Shown piece after piece: positions 15,965 through 23,476 of a DNA stretch of 64,000 nt. This stretch comes from Antrihabitans auranticaus (GTDB taxonomy: Bacteria > Actinomycetota > Actinomycetes > Mycobacteriales > Mycobacteriaceae). The stretch lies in the NCBI RefSeq assembly GCF_016481275.1, contig NZ_JAEMNW010000010.1:62001-126000 (forward strand), read 5' to 3'. The notes below the pieces were generated by a model, which was given only the letters and a program-made list of their open reading frames with translations, did no database searches and was not told the origin of the DNA. Each line of letters begins with the position of its first letter. Positions within the stretch are counted from its first letter, which is position 1. A program made the position numbers and the translations under genes.

Positions 15965-16662
15965 CCGAGAACACGAACTTCCTCTACCCGTTCATCGACG
16001 CCGAGGAAAAGGACGCGACTGCGCTGCTCACCGACCTCGCTTCTTCCGCGCGCGGGAAAGCGGGCGAAAGCGCACGGCTGCAACGCGTTTCGCTGGACGA
16101 GTGGGGGTCCGACGTTCGCGAAGCCGGACGAAAGATGGCGGAGCGGTTCGCCGCCGGCGGGCGCCTGTACACCCTCGGTAACGGGGGCAGCTCGACCGAT
16201 GCGGCAACGCTGGCCTCACTGTTCAGCCGGCCCGCGCTCGGCAGGCCGGTCGCCGCCTGGTCGCTGGCAGCAGACACGTCGGTGGTCACCGCTCTCGGCA
16301 ACGACGTGGGTTTCGACCTGATCTTCAAACGACAAATCATCGCGCACGCGAAGGAACGGGACATCGCGATCGCGCTGTCCACCTCCGGCAACTCGGACGA
16401 CCTGCTGACAGCACTCGCCGAAGCCAAAAAACGCGGACTGCTCACGATCGGCTTCGCCGGACACGACGGCGGTCGAATGGCGGAAACCGAAGACCTCGAC
16501 TTCTGTTTCACCATCCGGTCGCAGAGCATCCACCGGATCCAGGAAAGCCACGCGGTCGTGGGCTACCGCCTGTGGCTGGCAATGCAGGAACGAATGAACG
16601 AACTCACTCGAGCCAAAGCCGAAGCAAATGGATCGAACACCATGACAGGGGCGCATCGATGA
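15961..16662 (+). CDS. SIS domain protein (GmhA-like) in the hydrogenase operon
   Basis: A 233-residue sugar isomerase-domain protein like phosphoheptose isomerase. The phosphosugar-binding signature LYTLGNGGSSTDAATLASLF and the second motif IALSTSGNSDDLLTALAEAKKRGLLTIGF are intact. GmhA converts sedoheptulose 7-phosphate, but here the gene is locked between hydrogenase maturation genes (ATGA overlaps on both sides), with no heptose pathway in sight. It probably forms a pair with the preceding SIS-HypC fusion. Its substrate is open: a sugar phosphate, a nucleotide or a maturation intermediate. Confidence 0.85.
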   Translation: MTENTNFLYPFIDAEEKDATALLTDLASSARGKAGESARLQRVSLDEWGSDVREAGRKMAERFAAGGRLYTLGNGGSSTDAATLASLFSRPALGRPVAAWSLAADTSVVTALGNDVGFDLIFKRQIIAHAKERDIAIALSTSGNSDDLLTALAEAKKRGLLTIGFAGHDGGRMAETEDLDFCFTIRSQSIHRIQESHAVVGYRLWLAMQERMNELTRAKAEANGSNTMTGAHR

Positions 16663-17744
16663 CGAGTACCGCCGATCGCGAAGGCCGGGTCCTCGAGCGA
16701 ATCGACAAGTTCCGCAAACGCCGACCCCGGCTACTGGACACGGTCGTGACCCTTGCCCACGGCGCCGGCGGAAAGTCGTCCGCGGCGTTGATCGATTCTG
16801 TGTTCCTCGAGGCGTTCCGCAATCCCGAGCTCGAGCAACTCGGGGACGCCGCTGTCGTCCCGCTGCCTTCGGGTGAGCGCATGGCGTTCTCGACCGATTC
16901 CTACGTCGTGCAACCGATCGAATTTCCCGGCGGCTCGATCGGAAATCTTGCCGTGCACGGAACCGTCAACGACCTCGCGGTGTCCGGCGCTGTCCCGCAA
17001 TGGCTTTCGGCGGCATTCGTGATCGAGGAAGGCTTCGATATAGGGCGCCTGCGGCAGATCGTCGACGACATGCGCGATTCTGCGGCGGCGGCCGGGGTCC
17101 AGATCATCACCGGCGACACCAAGGTCGTCGGCAAGGGCGCCGCGGACGGCGTCTACATATCCACTGCCGGAATGGGTCTCGTGCCCGCGGGCCGATCGTT
17201 GTCACCGTTGTCGGTCAGGCCCGGTGACAGAGTCATCGTGTCGGGCACGATCGGTGAACACGGCATGGCAGTGATGCTGGCTCGCGGCGAACTAGCGATC
17301 GAGGCCGACATCGTCTCCGACACGGCACCGCTCAACGGATTGGTCGAGGCAATGCTCGCAGCAGCACCCTCGACGCGCTGGATGCGAGACGCGACGCGCG
17401 GCGGCGTCGGCACCGTCGCCAACGAACTGGCCCAAACTGCCGGCATCGCAGTCGTTCTCGACGAGAACACACTGCCGGTGCAACCGCAGGTCCTCGGCGC
17501 GTGCGACATGCTGGGGATCGATCCGCTCTACGTCGCCAACGAAGGCAAGTTCATCGCCGTTGTTCCGGCTGAAGAAACCGCCGCGGCGCTCGCCGCGTTG
17601 CAGGCGCATCCGCTCGGCCAGAATGCCGCTGTGATCGGTGAGTTGCTCGCCGAGCCGCAAGGCATTGTCGCCCTGCGGACCTCGTTCGGCGGCAGCCGAA
17701 TCGTCGACATGCTCGTCGGCGACCCCCTACCCCGTATTTGCTGA
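16659..17744 (+). CDS. hypE: Hydrogenase maturation protein HypE
   Basis: HypE (361 residues) dehydrates the carbamoyl group received from HypF to a thiocyanate on its C-terminal cysteine and passes cyanide to the HypCD complex. The PurM-like fold shows LAHGAGGKSSAALID, the long dimer strand STDSYVVQPIEFPGGSIGNLAVHGTVNDLAVSGA, the ATP-site segment ITGDTKVVGKG, and DATRGGVGTVANELA. The C-terminus is PRIC, the essential terminal cysteine. ATG 16659 overlaps the upstream stop as ATGA. About 30 extra N-terminal residues (REGRVLERIDKFRKRRPR) precede the usual beginning. Confidence 0.96.
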   Translation: MTSTADREGRVLERIDKFRKRRPRLLDTVVTLAHGAGGKSSAALIDSVFLEAFRNPELEQLGDAAVVPLPSGERMAFSTDSYVVQPIEFPGGSIGNLAVHGTVNDLAVSGAVPQWLSAAFVIEEGFDIGRLRQIVDDMRDSAAAAGVQIITGDTKVVGKGAADGVYISTAGMGLVPAGRSLSPLSVRPGDRVIVSGTIGEHGMAVMLARGELAIEADIVSDTAPLNGLVEAMLAAAPSTRWMRDATRGGVGTVANELAQTAGIAVVLDENTLPVQPQVLGACDMLGIDPLYVANEGKFIAVVPAEETAAALAALQAHPLGQNAAVIGELLAEPQGIVALRTSFGGSRIVDMLVGDPLPRIC

Positions 17745-17756
17745 AAGGAGACCGCG

Positions 17757-18029
17757 ATGTGCTTGGGAATCCCGGGGCAAGTCGTGGATATCGTCGACGC
17801 CGAACAACACCTCGCAAAAGTCGACGTCAATGGAGTTCGCCGGATCATCAGCGTTCGACTGCTCGTGAACGAAGGCTTGCAAATAGGTGACTGGGTGCTG
17901 GTCCACGTCGGCTTCGCAATGTCGAAGATCGACGAGCGGGAAGCCCAGCTGACGCTCGACCAAGTCCAGAAAATGGGCGCCGATTACGTGAACGAGATCG
18001 ACGCATTCAACTCCTCCCAGATTGCGTGA
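17757..18029 (+). CDS. hypC: HypC/HybG/HupF family chaperone (first copy)
   Basis: A 90-residue hydrogenase chaperone starting MCLGIPGQVVDI, with the essential Cys2 that becomes N-terminal after Met removal. GDWVLVHVGFAMSKIDE is the second conserved block. HypC carries the Fe(CN)2CO unit with HypD and delivers it to the immature large subunit. AAAGGAG precedes the ATG. A second free HypC (22617-22862) is encoded in the opposing operon, and a third HypC-like domain is fused to a SIS domain, so the locus may use different HypC proteins for different steps. Confidence 0.95.
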   Translation: MCLGIPGQVVDIVDAEQHLAKVDVNGVRRIISVRLLVNEGLQIGDWVLVHVGFAMSKIDEREAQLTLDQVQKMGADYVNEIDAFNSSQIA

Positions 18030-18038
18030 GGGCACAAC

Positions 18039-19169
18039 ATGAAATTCGTCGACGAATTCCGCGATCCGGCTGCCGCGCGCGCACTGGTGAAGTCCATCAA
18101 CGAACTTGCCACCGGTGAGTACAAGTTCATGGAAGTCTGCGGCGGCCATACGCACACGATCTACCGGCACGGTATCGAGCACCTGCTTCCGCCCAACGTC
18201 GAACTGGTCCATGGCCCAGGCTGTCCGGTCTGTGTGATCCCGATGGGCAGGGTCGACGATGCCATGTCGCTCGCCGAGCATCCCGCCGTCATCTTCACGA
18301 CGTTCGGAGACATGATGCGCGTCCCGGGCTCGCGCGGAAACCTCATCGAGGCCAAGGCCCGCGGTGCGGACGTCAGGTTCGTGTACTCGCCGCTCGACGC
18401 ACTCAAGATCGCGGTCGACAACCCGTCGAAGGAGGTCGTGTTCTTCGCCGTCGGCTTCGAGACGACTGCTCCGTCGACCGCGGTCACGCTGGTTCGCGCG
18501 AAACAGTTGGGCGTGAAGAACTTCACGGTCTTCTGCAACCACGTCACTATCGTTCCGCCGATCAAGGCGATCCTCGAATCGCCCGACCTGCGCCTGTCCG
18601 GGTTCCTCGGGCCGGGGCATGTGTCGACGGTCGTGGGCACCCGCCCGTACCGGTTCGTCCCGGAGGTCTACGGAAAGCCGATGGTCGTGGCGGGCTTCGA
18701 GCCGCTCGACATCCTTGCCTCGGTGCACATGCTGCTCGAGCAGATTCGTGACGGCCGCTGCGAGGTCGAGAACCAGTACACGCGCGTCGTGAAGACGGAG
18801 GGCAACGTAGCCGCATTGCAGCTGATGGCCGAAACATTCGAACTGCGACCGCATTTCGAATGGCGCGGACTCGGCTTCATCTCCCAGAGTGCACTGAAGG
18901 TCCATCGCAACTACTCGGAGTTCGACGCCGAGGAGAGGTTCTCGATGCCTGGCATCCGGGTCGCCGATCCGAAGGCCTGCCAGTGCGGCGAAGTCCTCAA
19001 GGGCGTCATCAAGCCATGGGAGTGCAAGGTGTTCGGCACCGCGTGCACGCCCGAAACTCCGATCGGCACCTGCATGGTGTCGCCGGAGGGTGCCTGTGCG
19101 GCGTACTACAACTTCGGCCGCCTGCACCGCGAAACGTCGCTACTGGTCGGACAACGCGCAGGAGTCTGA
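18039..19169 (+). CDS. hypD: Hydrogenase maturation protein HypD
   Basis: HypD (376 residues) is the iron-sulfur scaffold on which the Fe(CN)2CO group is built together with HypC. Conserved blocks are MEVCGGHTHTIYRHG, VHGPGCPVCVIPMG, TFGDMMRVPGS and FFAVGFETTAPSTA. The C-terminal cysteine cluster (CQCGEVLKGVIKPWEC, then FGTACTPETPIGTC) holds the [4Fe-4S] cluster. Length is normal. It follows hypC by 9 bp and is followed after one base by the DUF6390 gene. Confidence 0.97.
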   Translation: MKFVDEFRDPAAARALVKSINELATGEYKFMEVCGGHTHTIYRHGIEHLLPPNVELVHGPGCPVCVIPMGRVDDAMSLAEHPAVIFTTFGDMMRVPGSRGNLIEAKARGADVRFVYSPLDALKIAVDNPSKEVVFFAVGFETTAPSTAVTLVRAKQLGVKNFTVFCNHVTIVPPIKAILESPDLRLSGFLGPGHVSTVVGTRPYRFVPEVYGKPMVVAGFEPLDILASVHMLLEQIRDGRCEVENQYTRVVKTEGNVAALQLMAETFELRPHFEWRGLGFISQSALKVHRNYSEFDAEERFSMPGIRVADPKACQCGEVLKGVIKPWECKVFGTACTPETPIGTCMVSPEGACAAYYNFGRLHRETSLLVGQRAGV

Positions 19170-19170
19170 C

Positions 19171-19932
19171 GTGCACCCCCCGGGCCATCGCCTGTTCGCG
19201 AAGTATGCGTATGCCCCGAATGCCTTGGGCTACTGCGGTCCTGCCGACGCCCAAGCTCTCGAAGCGGTCGCGTGTGGCCGCGACGTCGACCTCGACGTCA
19301 CCGCCATCGCGCGAAAGTTCAGCGGTGCGTGGCCGTACCAGAAGCTGATCGCCGACCTCAGCGGGAACGACGACCCACTCGACGACCATGTGGTCCGCGC
19401 GTACTGGACCGGTAGCGAACTGACCTGCGACCTCGACCGCGCCAGGTTCGGCAGCGAACTGCTGACCCGGTTCGCGTCGCAGGCCGGCAGCTACTGGAAA
19501 CACCTGAACGAGAATCTCCTCGCCGAGGCGGCGCCGACGCACGCGTTCCATGTGTTCGGTGTTTATCCGTGGTCGCGGCTTCTCGACAGCGGAATGCCGC
19601 AGCCGTTGCAGGTCCTCGACTCGTGCCGCATCAGCTGGGGCACGGTCCTCGAGGTCGGCGACGACCTGCTCGCGGTTCGATCCAAGCCGCTTGGGTTCGA
19701 CGGCCAGTTGTATCTCGACGAGGCGGTCGACCGCCAAGTCCGATACCGAGTCGAGCAGGGCGCGTTCGTGACTCACCTGCACGTCGGTGACATCGTTGCC
19801 GTGCACTGGGACTTCGTCTGCGACTGGCTTGCCCCACAGCAAGCCGACGAGTTGGCGTACTGGACCCACTGGCAACTGGAGCAGACGAATCGTCGCCTTG
19901 CCGCAGACCGCGGTGCGCACCTGACGATGTAG
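19171..19932 (+). CDS. DUF6390 family protein, hydrogenase-locus accessory
   Basis: A 253-residue cytoplasmic protein starting at GTG 19171, one base after the hypD stop. It begins HRLFAKYAYAPNALGYCGPADAQALEA and continues with FSGAWPYQKLIADLSG, THAFHVFGVYPWSRLL and HVGDIVAVHWDFVCDWL. I associate this pattern with DUF6390 proteins, which recur beside hyp genes of actinobacteria. There is no signal peptide, metal motif or nucleotide-binding motif. The tyrosine- and tryptophan-rich sequence suggests a globular fold. As the last gene of the maturation operon it probably helps assembly or quality control of the enzyme; its biochemistry is unknown. Confidence 0.78.
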   Translation: MHPPGHRLFAKYAYAPNALGYCGPADAQALEAVACGRDVDLDVTAIARKFSGAWPYQKLIADLSGNDDPLDDHVVRAYWTGSELTCDLDRARFGSELLTRFASQAGSYWKHLNENLLAEAAPTHAFHVFGVYPWSRLLDSGMPQPLQVLDSCRISWGTVLEVGDDLLAVRSKPLGFDGQLYLDEAVDRQVRYRVEQGAFVTHLHVGDIVAVHWDFVCDWLAPQQADELAYWTHWQLEQTNRRLAADRGAHLTM

Positions 19933-19952
19933 GCGCTACTCGACGAAAGCCT

Positions 19953-21356
19953 TCAGCTCGCACGTGATTGCTCTTCATCGTCGTCGGTGCCCGTCAGGTA
20001 TTCGTGTGGGTGGAAGTAGTGATTCACCCTCGGTTTCTGGTCCGGGTCCAGGTAGGCGGGTGGGATCCAGGTGGTGCGGCCGTTGGTTTTGATCGTTGCC
20101 CACCCGGCGCCGTGATCCCCGATCAGGGAGTGGTGGTGATCGCACGCGAAGGTCAACTGATCAATATCGGTGTGGCCCTGCTTTTCTACCCATTCCTGAC
20201 AATGATGACACTGACACCAGTACCCGGGTTTCTCACAACCGGGGAACGTGCACCCACCATCGCAGGCGTGCAACACGATCCGCTGATCCGCACTCGCCAA
20301 CCGTTTGTCCCTGCCGAGGTAGAGCGGGCGCCCGTCCGCGTTGTCGAACACCACCAAATAATGCAGAGCGTGGCTCGCCATCCGGATCGGATCCCGCATC
20401 GGCAACAACGATCCACCACCGGTGACACCGTGCCCCGACGCGGTGTGCAGATCATCGAGGGTGGTCGTCACGATCACCGTCACCGGCAACCCCCGATGCT
20501 GCCCCATCTGACCGGACGCGAGCATGCTGCGGCACACCAATTTCAACGCATCGTGCTGACGTTGCGCCACCGTCCTGGAATCCCGGCGTGCCGCCTCCTG
20601 CGTGGGTTCGGTATCCACCACAGGGTGTTCCTCACGCGGATCGCACATCCCAGGCTTGGCGTACTTGGCGAAAATGACCTCCAGGTACGCGCGTAGTTCG
20701 GGGTCGGCCGTGAACGTTCCGTGGGACAGTTTGTTCGCACCCTGCTTACCGAGGTGGAAGCTGCGGTGCACGGACCGTTCGTGTTCGTCGTGGCTGCCGT
20801 CCGGGTTGAGGTAGGCATCCAACCGGTCGGCGGCTTTGTGCAGTTCGTCGGGCCGCAGCGTGGTGGCGAGGTCGGCCAGGGTTTTCTCGGCCGCGTCGCG
20901 CGTGGGGAGATCGATCTCCCGGGGGAGGTGGCGGAAGAAGTCGTCGATCACTTTCACATGCTCGCGCCCGATACTGCCCGCGGATTGGGCGGCGGCGGTG
21001 TGTGGTCGGATCGGGTCGAGTCGTTCCCCGGTCATCGCGGTGCGCACGGTCAGGGCTTCGGCGTCTCGGATGCGTTTGTGGGCGTCGGGTGGGGTGATGC
21101 GCAGTAGGTCGGCGAGGACGTTCTTGATGCGGCGGTGCCCGACTTCGATACTGGGGGTGTCGAGCAGTCGCATGATCGGTTCGTGGCCCAGTGCGGGCAA
21201 CCGGCGTGCCACGGTTTCGACGCGGCGCAGAAACTCCAACCGCTCCGGTGTGCTCAGGGTGTCGGTGCGGGTCGCGAACAGGGAGTCGACCACCGCATCC
21301 AGTGCGGACAGCAGCTCGTCCACCTTCTCGCAGTCGATTCCCCCACTCGAACTCAT
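19953..21356 (-). CDS. DUF222 / HNH endonuclease domain protein (13E12 type)
   Basis: A 467-residue protein of the DUF222-HNH family, related to the 13E12 repeat proteins of Mycobacterium. DUF222 spans about residues 20-330. The C-terminal HNH region reads CTFPGCEKPGYWCQCHHCQEW, HTDIDQLTFACDHHHSLI: zinc cysteines and the histidines are present, but the position usually held by Asn (LDNL in relatives) is Gln (IDQL). Nuclease activity may therefore be altered. The family is multicopy and often found at rearrangement points; here it separates the two converging hydrogenase operons. ATG 21356 is preferred over TTG 21386. Confidence 0.9.
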   Translation of the reverse strand: MSSSGGIDCEKVDELLSALDAVVDSLFATRTDTLSTPERLEFLRRVETVARRLPALGHEPIMRLLDTPSIEVGHRRIKNVLADLLRITPPDAHKRIRDAEALTVRTAMTGERLDPIRPHTAAAQSAGSIGREHVKVIDDFFRHLPREIDLPTRDAAEKTLADLATTLRPDELHKAADRLDAYLNPDGSHDEHERSVHRSFHLGKQGANKLSHGTFTADPELRAYLEVIFAKYAKPGMCDPREEHPVVDTEPTQEAARRDSRTVAQRQHDALKLVCRSMLASGQMGQHRGLPVTVIVTTTLDDLHTASGHGVTGGGSLLPMRDPIRMASHALHYLVVFDNADGRPLYLGRDKRLASADQRIVLHACDGGCTFPGCEKPGYWCQCHHCQEWVEKQGHTDIDQLTFACDHHHSLIGDHGAGWATIKTNGRTTWIPPAYLDPDQKPRVNHYFHPHEYLTGTDDDEEQSRAS

Positions 21357-21658
21357 ATTCGAGACACTACGCCGGGGGTCCGACAAGAAACTTGACCCCG
21401 TGACAATTGATACTGTTGTGGCACAAGCGATTCAGCGATCCGCAGCCACAACGACTCCAGCCAAACACAACAACTGCAGACGTTGCGGATGACTGAAACG
21501 GGTGCGTCTTGGTGCGGGCGGCGTGGGTGCACGCGTCGAGAGGGCGTTGCCGGCCCATCCCGCGTGTCGTCGCCAGTCAAACCCACCCGACAGGAAGGCT
21601 TACCCTCGAGCCGATCCCATGGGGTGGCACCCCACCGAACCGGGGCTAGGTTCGAGGG
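21357..21658. other. 302-bp intergenic region with two inverted repeats
   Basis: This gap lies between the DUF222 gene and the divergent oxygenase gene. GTTGTGGC (21415-21422) and GCCACAAC (21445-21452) form an inverted repeat with a 22-base loop near the DUF222 promoter. TGGGGTG-G-CACCCCA (21620-21634) is a compact palindrome 25 bp before the oxygenase start and could be an operator. No gene is supported here, and no clear insertion-sequence ends were seen. Confidence 0.5.
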
Positions 21659-22660
21659 GTGACGCAATTGCCGGTCATCGACCTGAGAACGCTGGATTCC
21701 GAGTCGACGCGGACCGACCTCCGCGACGCCGCGCACGAGGTCGGGTTCTTCTACCTCACTGGTCACGGGGTCGGCGAAGATGAGAGCACGGACGTCCTGA
21801 AGCTCGCCCGCCGGTTCTTCGAGCTTCCGCAAGACGCGAAAGACCGGATCGCAATGCGCCACAGCCCGCATTTTCGCGGGTACACGCGACTGGGCCGCGA
21901 ACTCACGGGCGGACAGATCGATTGGCGGGAGCAGATCGACATCGGACCTGACCGTCCGGCTATGCCTGCAGCCCAAGGCTATTGGAATCTACAGGGACCG
22001 AACCAGTGGCCGGTCGAGCTTCCCGAGTTCCGTCCGGCCATCGAAGAGTGGAACAGCAGGCTCGCCGCGATCGGGCTCCGTCTCCTGCGCGCATGGGCAA
22101 CTGCGCTCGGCGCACCCGCGTCGACCTTCGACGCTGCCTTCGCGACGGCACCGGCGACCCTCACCAAAGTCGTCCGTTACCCGGGCAGCAATAGTCGCGA
22201 GCAGGGCGTCGGCGCACACAAGGACGCCGGAGTTCTGACCCTCCTGCTCGTGGAGCCTGATTCGACCGGCCTCCAAGTGGAGGCGCAGGGCCAATGGATC
22301 GACGCCCCTGCACTTCCGGGAACATTCATCGTCAACACGGGCGAACTGCTTGAAGTTGCGACCGGCGGCTACCTCAAAGCCACACGCCACAGAGTCTCTT
22401 CGCCACCCAGAGGTGCGCAGCGGCTCTCGATTCCTTTCTTCTTCAATCCCGCCCTCGATGCTCGGATTCCAGAAATGGACCTACCGAAAGCACTTCGGCG
22501 CAGGGCAACCGGTATCACCGACGACCCGGACAATCCGATCTTCTCGACCTACGGCGAGAACGCGTGGAAGAGCCGACTCCGTGCGCACCCCGACGTCGCG
22601 CTCGCGCAACACGGAATCACTGGTCCCGCGGGCGCCCCATCATCTCCAAACCCGCCATAG
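21659..22660 (+). CDS. Isopenicillin-N-synthase-like 2-oxoglutarate/Fe(II) dioxygenase
   Basis: A 333-residue non-haem iron oxygenase. The N-terminal block LPVIDLRTLD...AAHEVGFFYLTGHGV and MRHSPHFRGYTRLG are typical of the IPNS-like family. The iron ligands are visible as HKD (GAHKDAGVLTLLL) and the distal His (KATRHRV), with QRLSIPFF supplying the Arg-x-Ser co-substrate site. The GTG start at 21659 is assigned by the start of homology. Its 3' end overlaps the convergent hypC gene by 44 bp. There is no neighbour that reveals a substrate, and a link to hydrogenase is not implied by the protein itself. Confidence 0.9.
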   Translation: MTQLPVIDLRTLDSESTRTDLRDAAHEVGFFYLTGHGVGEDESTDVLKLARRFFELPQDAKDRIAMRHSPHFRGYTRLGRELTGGQIDWREQIDIGPDRPAMPAAQGYWNLQGPNQWPVELPEFRPAIEEWNSRLAAIGLRLLRAWATALGAPASTFDAAFATAPATLTKVVRYPGSNSREQGVGAHKDAGVLTLLLVEPDSTGLQVEAQGQWIDAPALPGTFIVNTGELLEVATGGYLKATRHRVSSPPRGAQRLSIPFFFNPALDARIPEMDLPKALRRRATGITDDPDNPIFSTYGENAWKSRLRAHPDVALAQHGITGPAGAPSSPNPP

Positions 22661-22862
22661 CTGCGTCGGCGCCCGCTTTGTCGACCTTCTCCATGGCGAA
22701 ACCCATGTGAATGACGATCCAGTCCCCCGGTTCGAGGGTGACCTCCTCAGGGAGCATCCCGATGTTCACTCGCCGCTGCTCGCCGACCACGTCGACCAGA
22801 GCCAACTGGTTGCCGTAGCCCTCGAGCATGCGGACTACTTGGCCGGGGATTCCGAGACACAT
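22617..22862 (-). CDS. hypC: HypC family chaperone (second copy)
   Basis: An 81-residue HypC: MCLGIPGQVVRMLEG with essential Cys2, VDVVGEQRRVNIGML, and GDWIVIHMGFAMEKVDKAGAD. It is the last gene of the minus-strand hydrogenase operon. It starts inside the end of the maturation protease gene (28-bp overlap), and its 3' end overlaps the convergent oxygenase gene. Because it sits with the structural genes rather than with hypD and hypE, it may be the large-subunit-specific chaperone, while the copy at 17757 serves HypD. That division of labour is an inference. Confidence 0.94.
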   Translation of the reverse strand: MCLGIPGQVVRMLEGYGNQLALVDVVGEQRRVNIGMLPEEVTLEPGDWIVIHMGFAMEKVDKAGADAAMAGLEMMGRPRDQ

Positions 22863-23356
22863 CCCGCCACCATCCTTTCGACGACGTCGAACACCGCGTC
22901 CACAGCAGTCTCGACCGAGTCACGGACGACTTGCGACAGCCCGATTCCCTCGTCGACGCTCTCGACCTGGCAGCCGACCACGACGGTCGGCGGCAGCTCG
23001 CCACCGAGCGCGCGCAAACTGGCGAAGACGGCGCCGGGATCCATCGCATGTGCATCGAACTGGCCGACGCCGATATTGGTGCTGTCGTTCACTTCGAACG
23101 CCCGGACCGTTCCCGGGGCACCACGATTCGGCACGGCATCGACGAGCACGAGCCCGTCCCAGCCGTCGAGCAACTCGTAGGCGAGATGGACTCCCCGGAT
23201 ACCGAAATCGACCGCCCGCACACCTTCAGGCAGATCTCGAGAGACGAGCCGGCGCAACACTTCCGGCCCGAACCCGTCGTCGCGCAAGAAGATGTTCCCG
23301 ATGCCGGCGACAAGAATGCGGCGATCGGGTGTGGACTCACCCAGTGGTTGGGCCAC
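22835..23356 (-). CDS. Hydrogenase maturation endopeptidase (HycI/HyaD family)
   Basis: A 173-residue protease that removes the C-terminal extension of the hydrogenase large subunit after nickel insertion. ILVAGIGNIFLRDDGFGPEVLRRL contains the family GxGN-x4-DDGFG motif with the nickel-sensing acidic residue. Further conserved pieces are VRAVDFGIRGVHLAYELLDGWDGLVLVDA and a late His (QFDAHAMDP). Its likely substrate is the large subunit at 27006-28805, which carries a 22-residue tail after DPCLPCGVH. GTG 23356 directly abuts the TAA of the small upstream gene; translation is probably coupled. Confidence 0.93.
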   Translation of the reverse strand: MAQPLGESTPDRRILVAGIGNIFLRDDGFGPEVLRRLVSRDLPEGVRAVDFGIRGVHLAYELLDGWDGLVLVDAVPNRGAPGTVRAFEVNDSTNIGVGQFDAHAMDPGAVFASLRALGGELPPTVVVGCQVESVDEGIGLSQVVRDSVETAVDAVFDVVERMVAGCVSESPAK

Positions 23357-23476
23357 TTACATCTTCCGCATACGCATATATCGCTTGATGTCGGGAACCG
23401 AGCTGATGCCGATCGCTACGCCGGCGACAAGAACGACCGCCACGACAGCGGTGGCGATCTCTCCGATGATCCTCAC
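23357..23476 (-). CDS. 39-residue membrane miniprotein (DUF6893-like)
   Basis: A very short gene: GTG 23476 behind AAGGAG, TAA at 23357. The product has an N-terminal hydrophobic helix (ATAVVAVVLVAGVAIGI) followed by SSVPDIKRYMRMRKM, a basic cytoplasmic-type tail. I associate the pattern (one helix, then VPDIKRY with Met/Arg) with DUF6893 small proteins. It overlaps the stop of the 452-residue protein as GTGA, and the protease begins one base after its stop, so it is embedded in the operon and should be expressed. It may anchor the hydrogenase or link it to the membrane; this is inference. Confidence 0.75.
   Translation of the reverse strand: MRIIGEIATAVVAVVLVAGVAIGISSVPDIKRYMRMRKM

Noticed and set aside
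17727-19127. 466-codon minus-strand open frame
   Set aside because: It is antisense to hypC and hypD, which are complete and conserved.
19953-22660. A complete insertion sequence or prophage at the hydrogenase junction
   Set aside because: No transposase, integrase, terminal inverted repeats or target duplications could be identified around the DUF222 and oxygenase genes.
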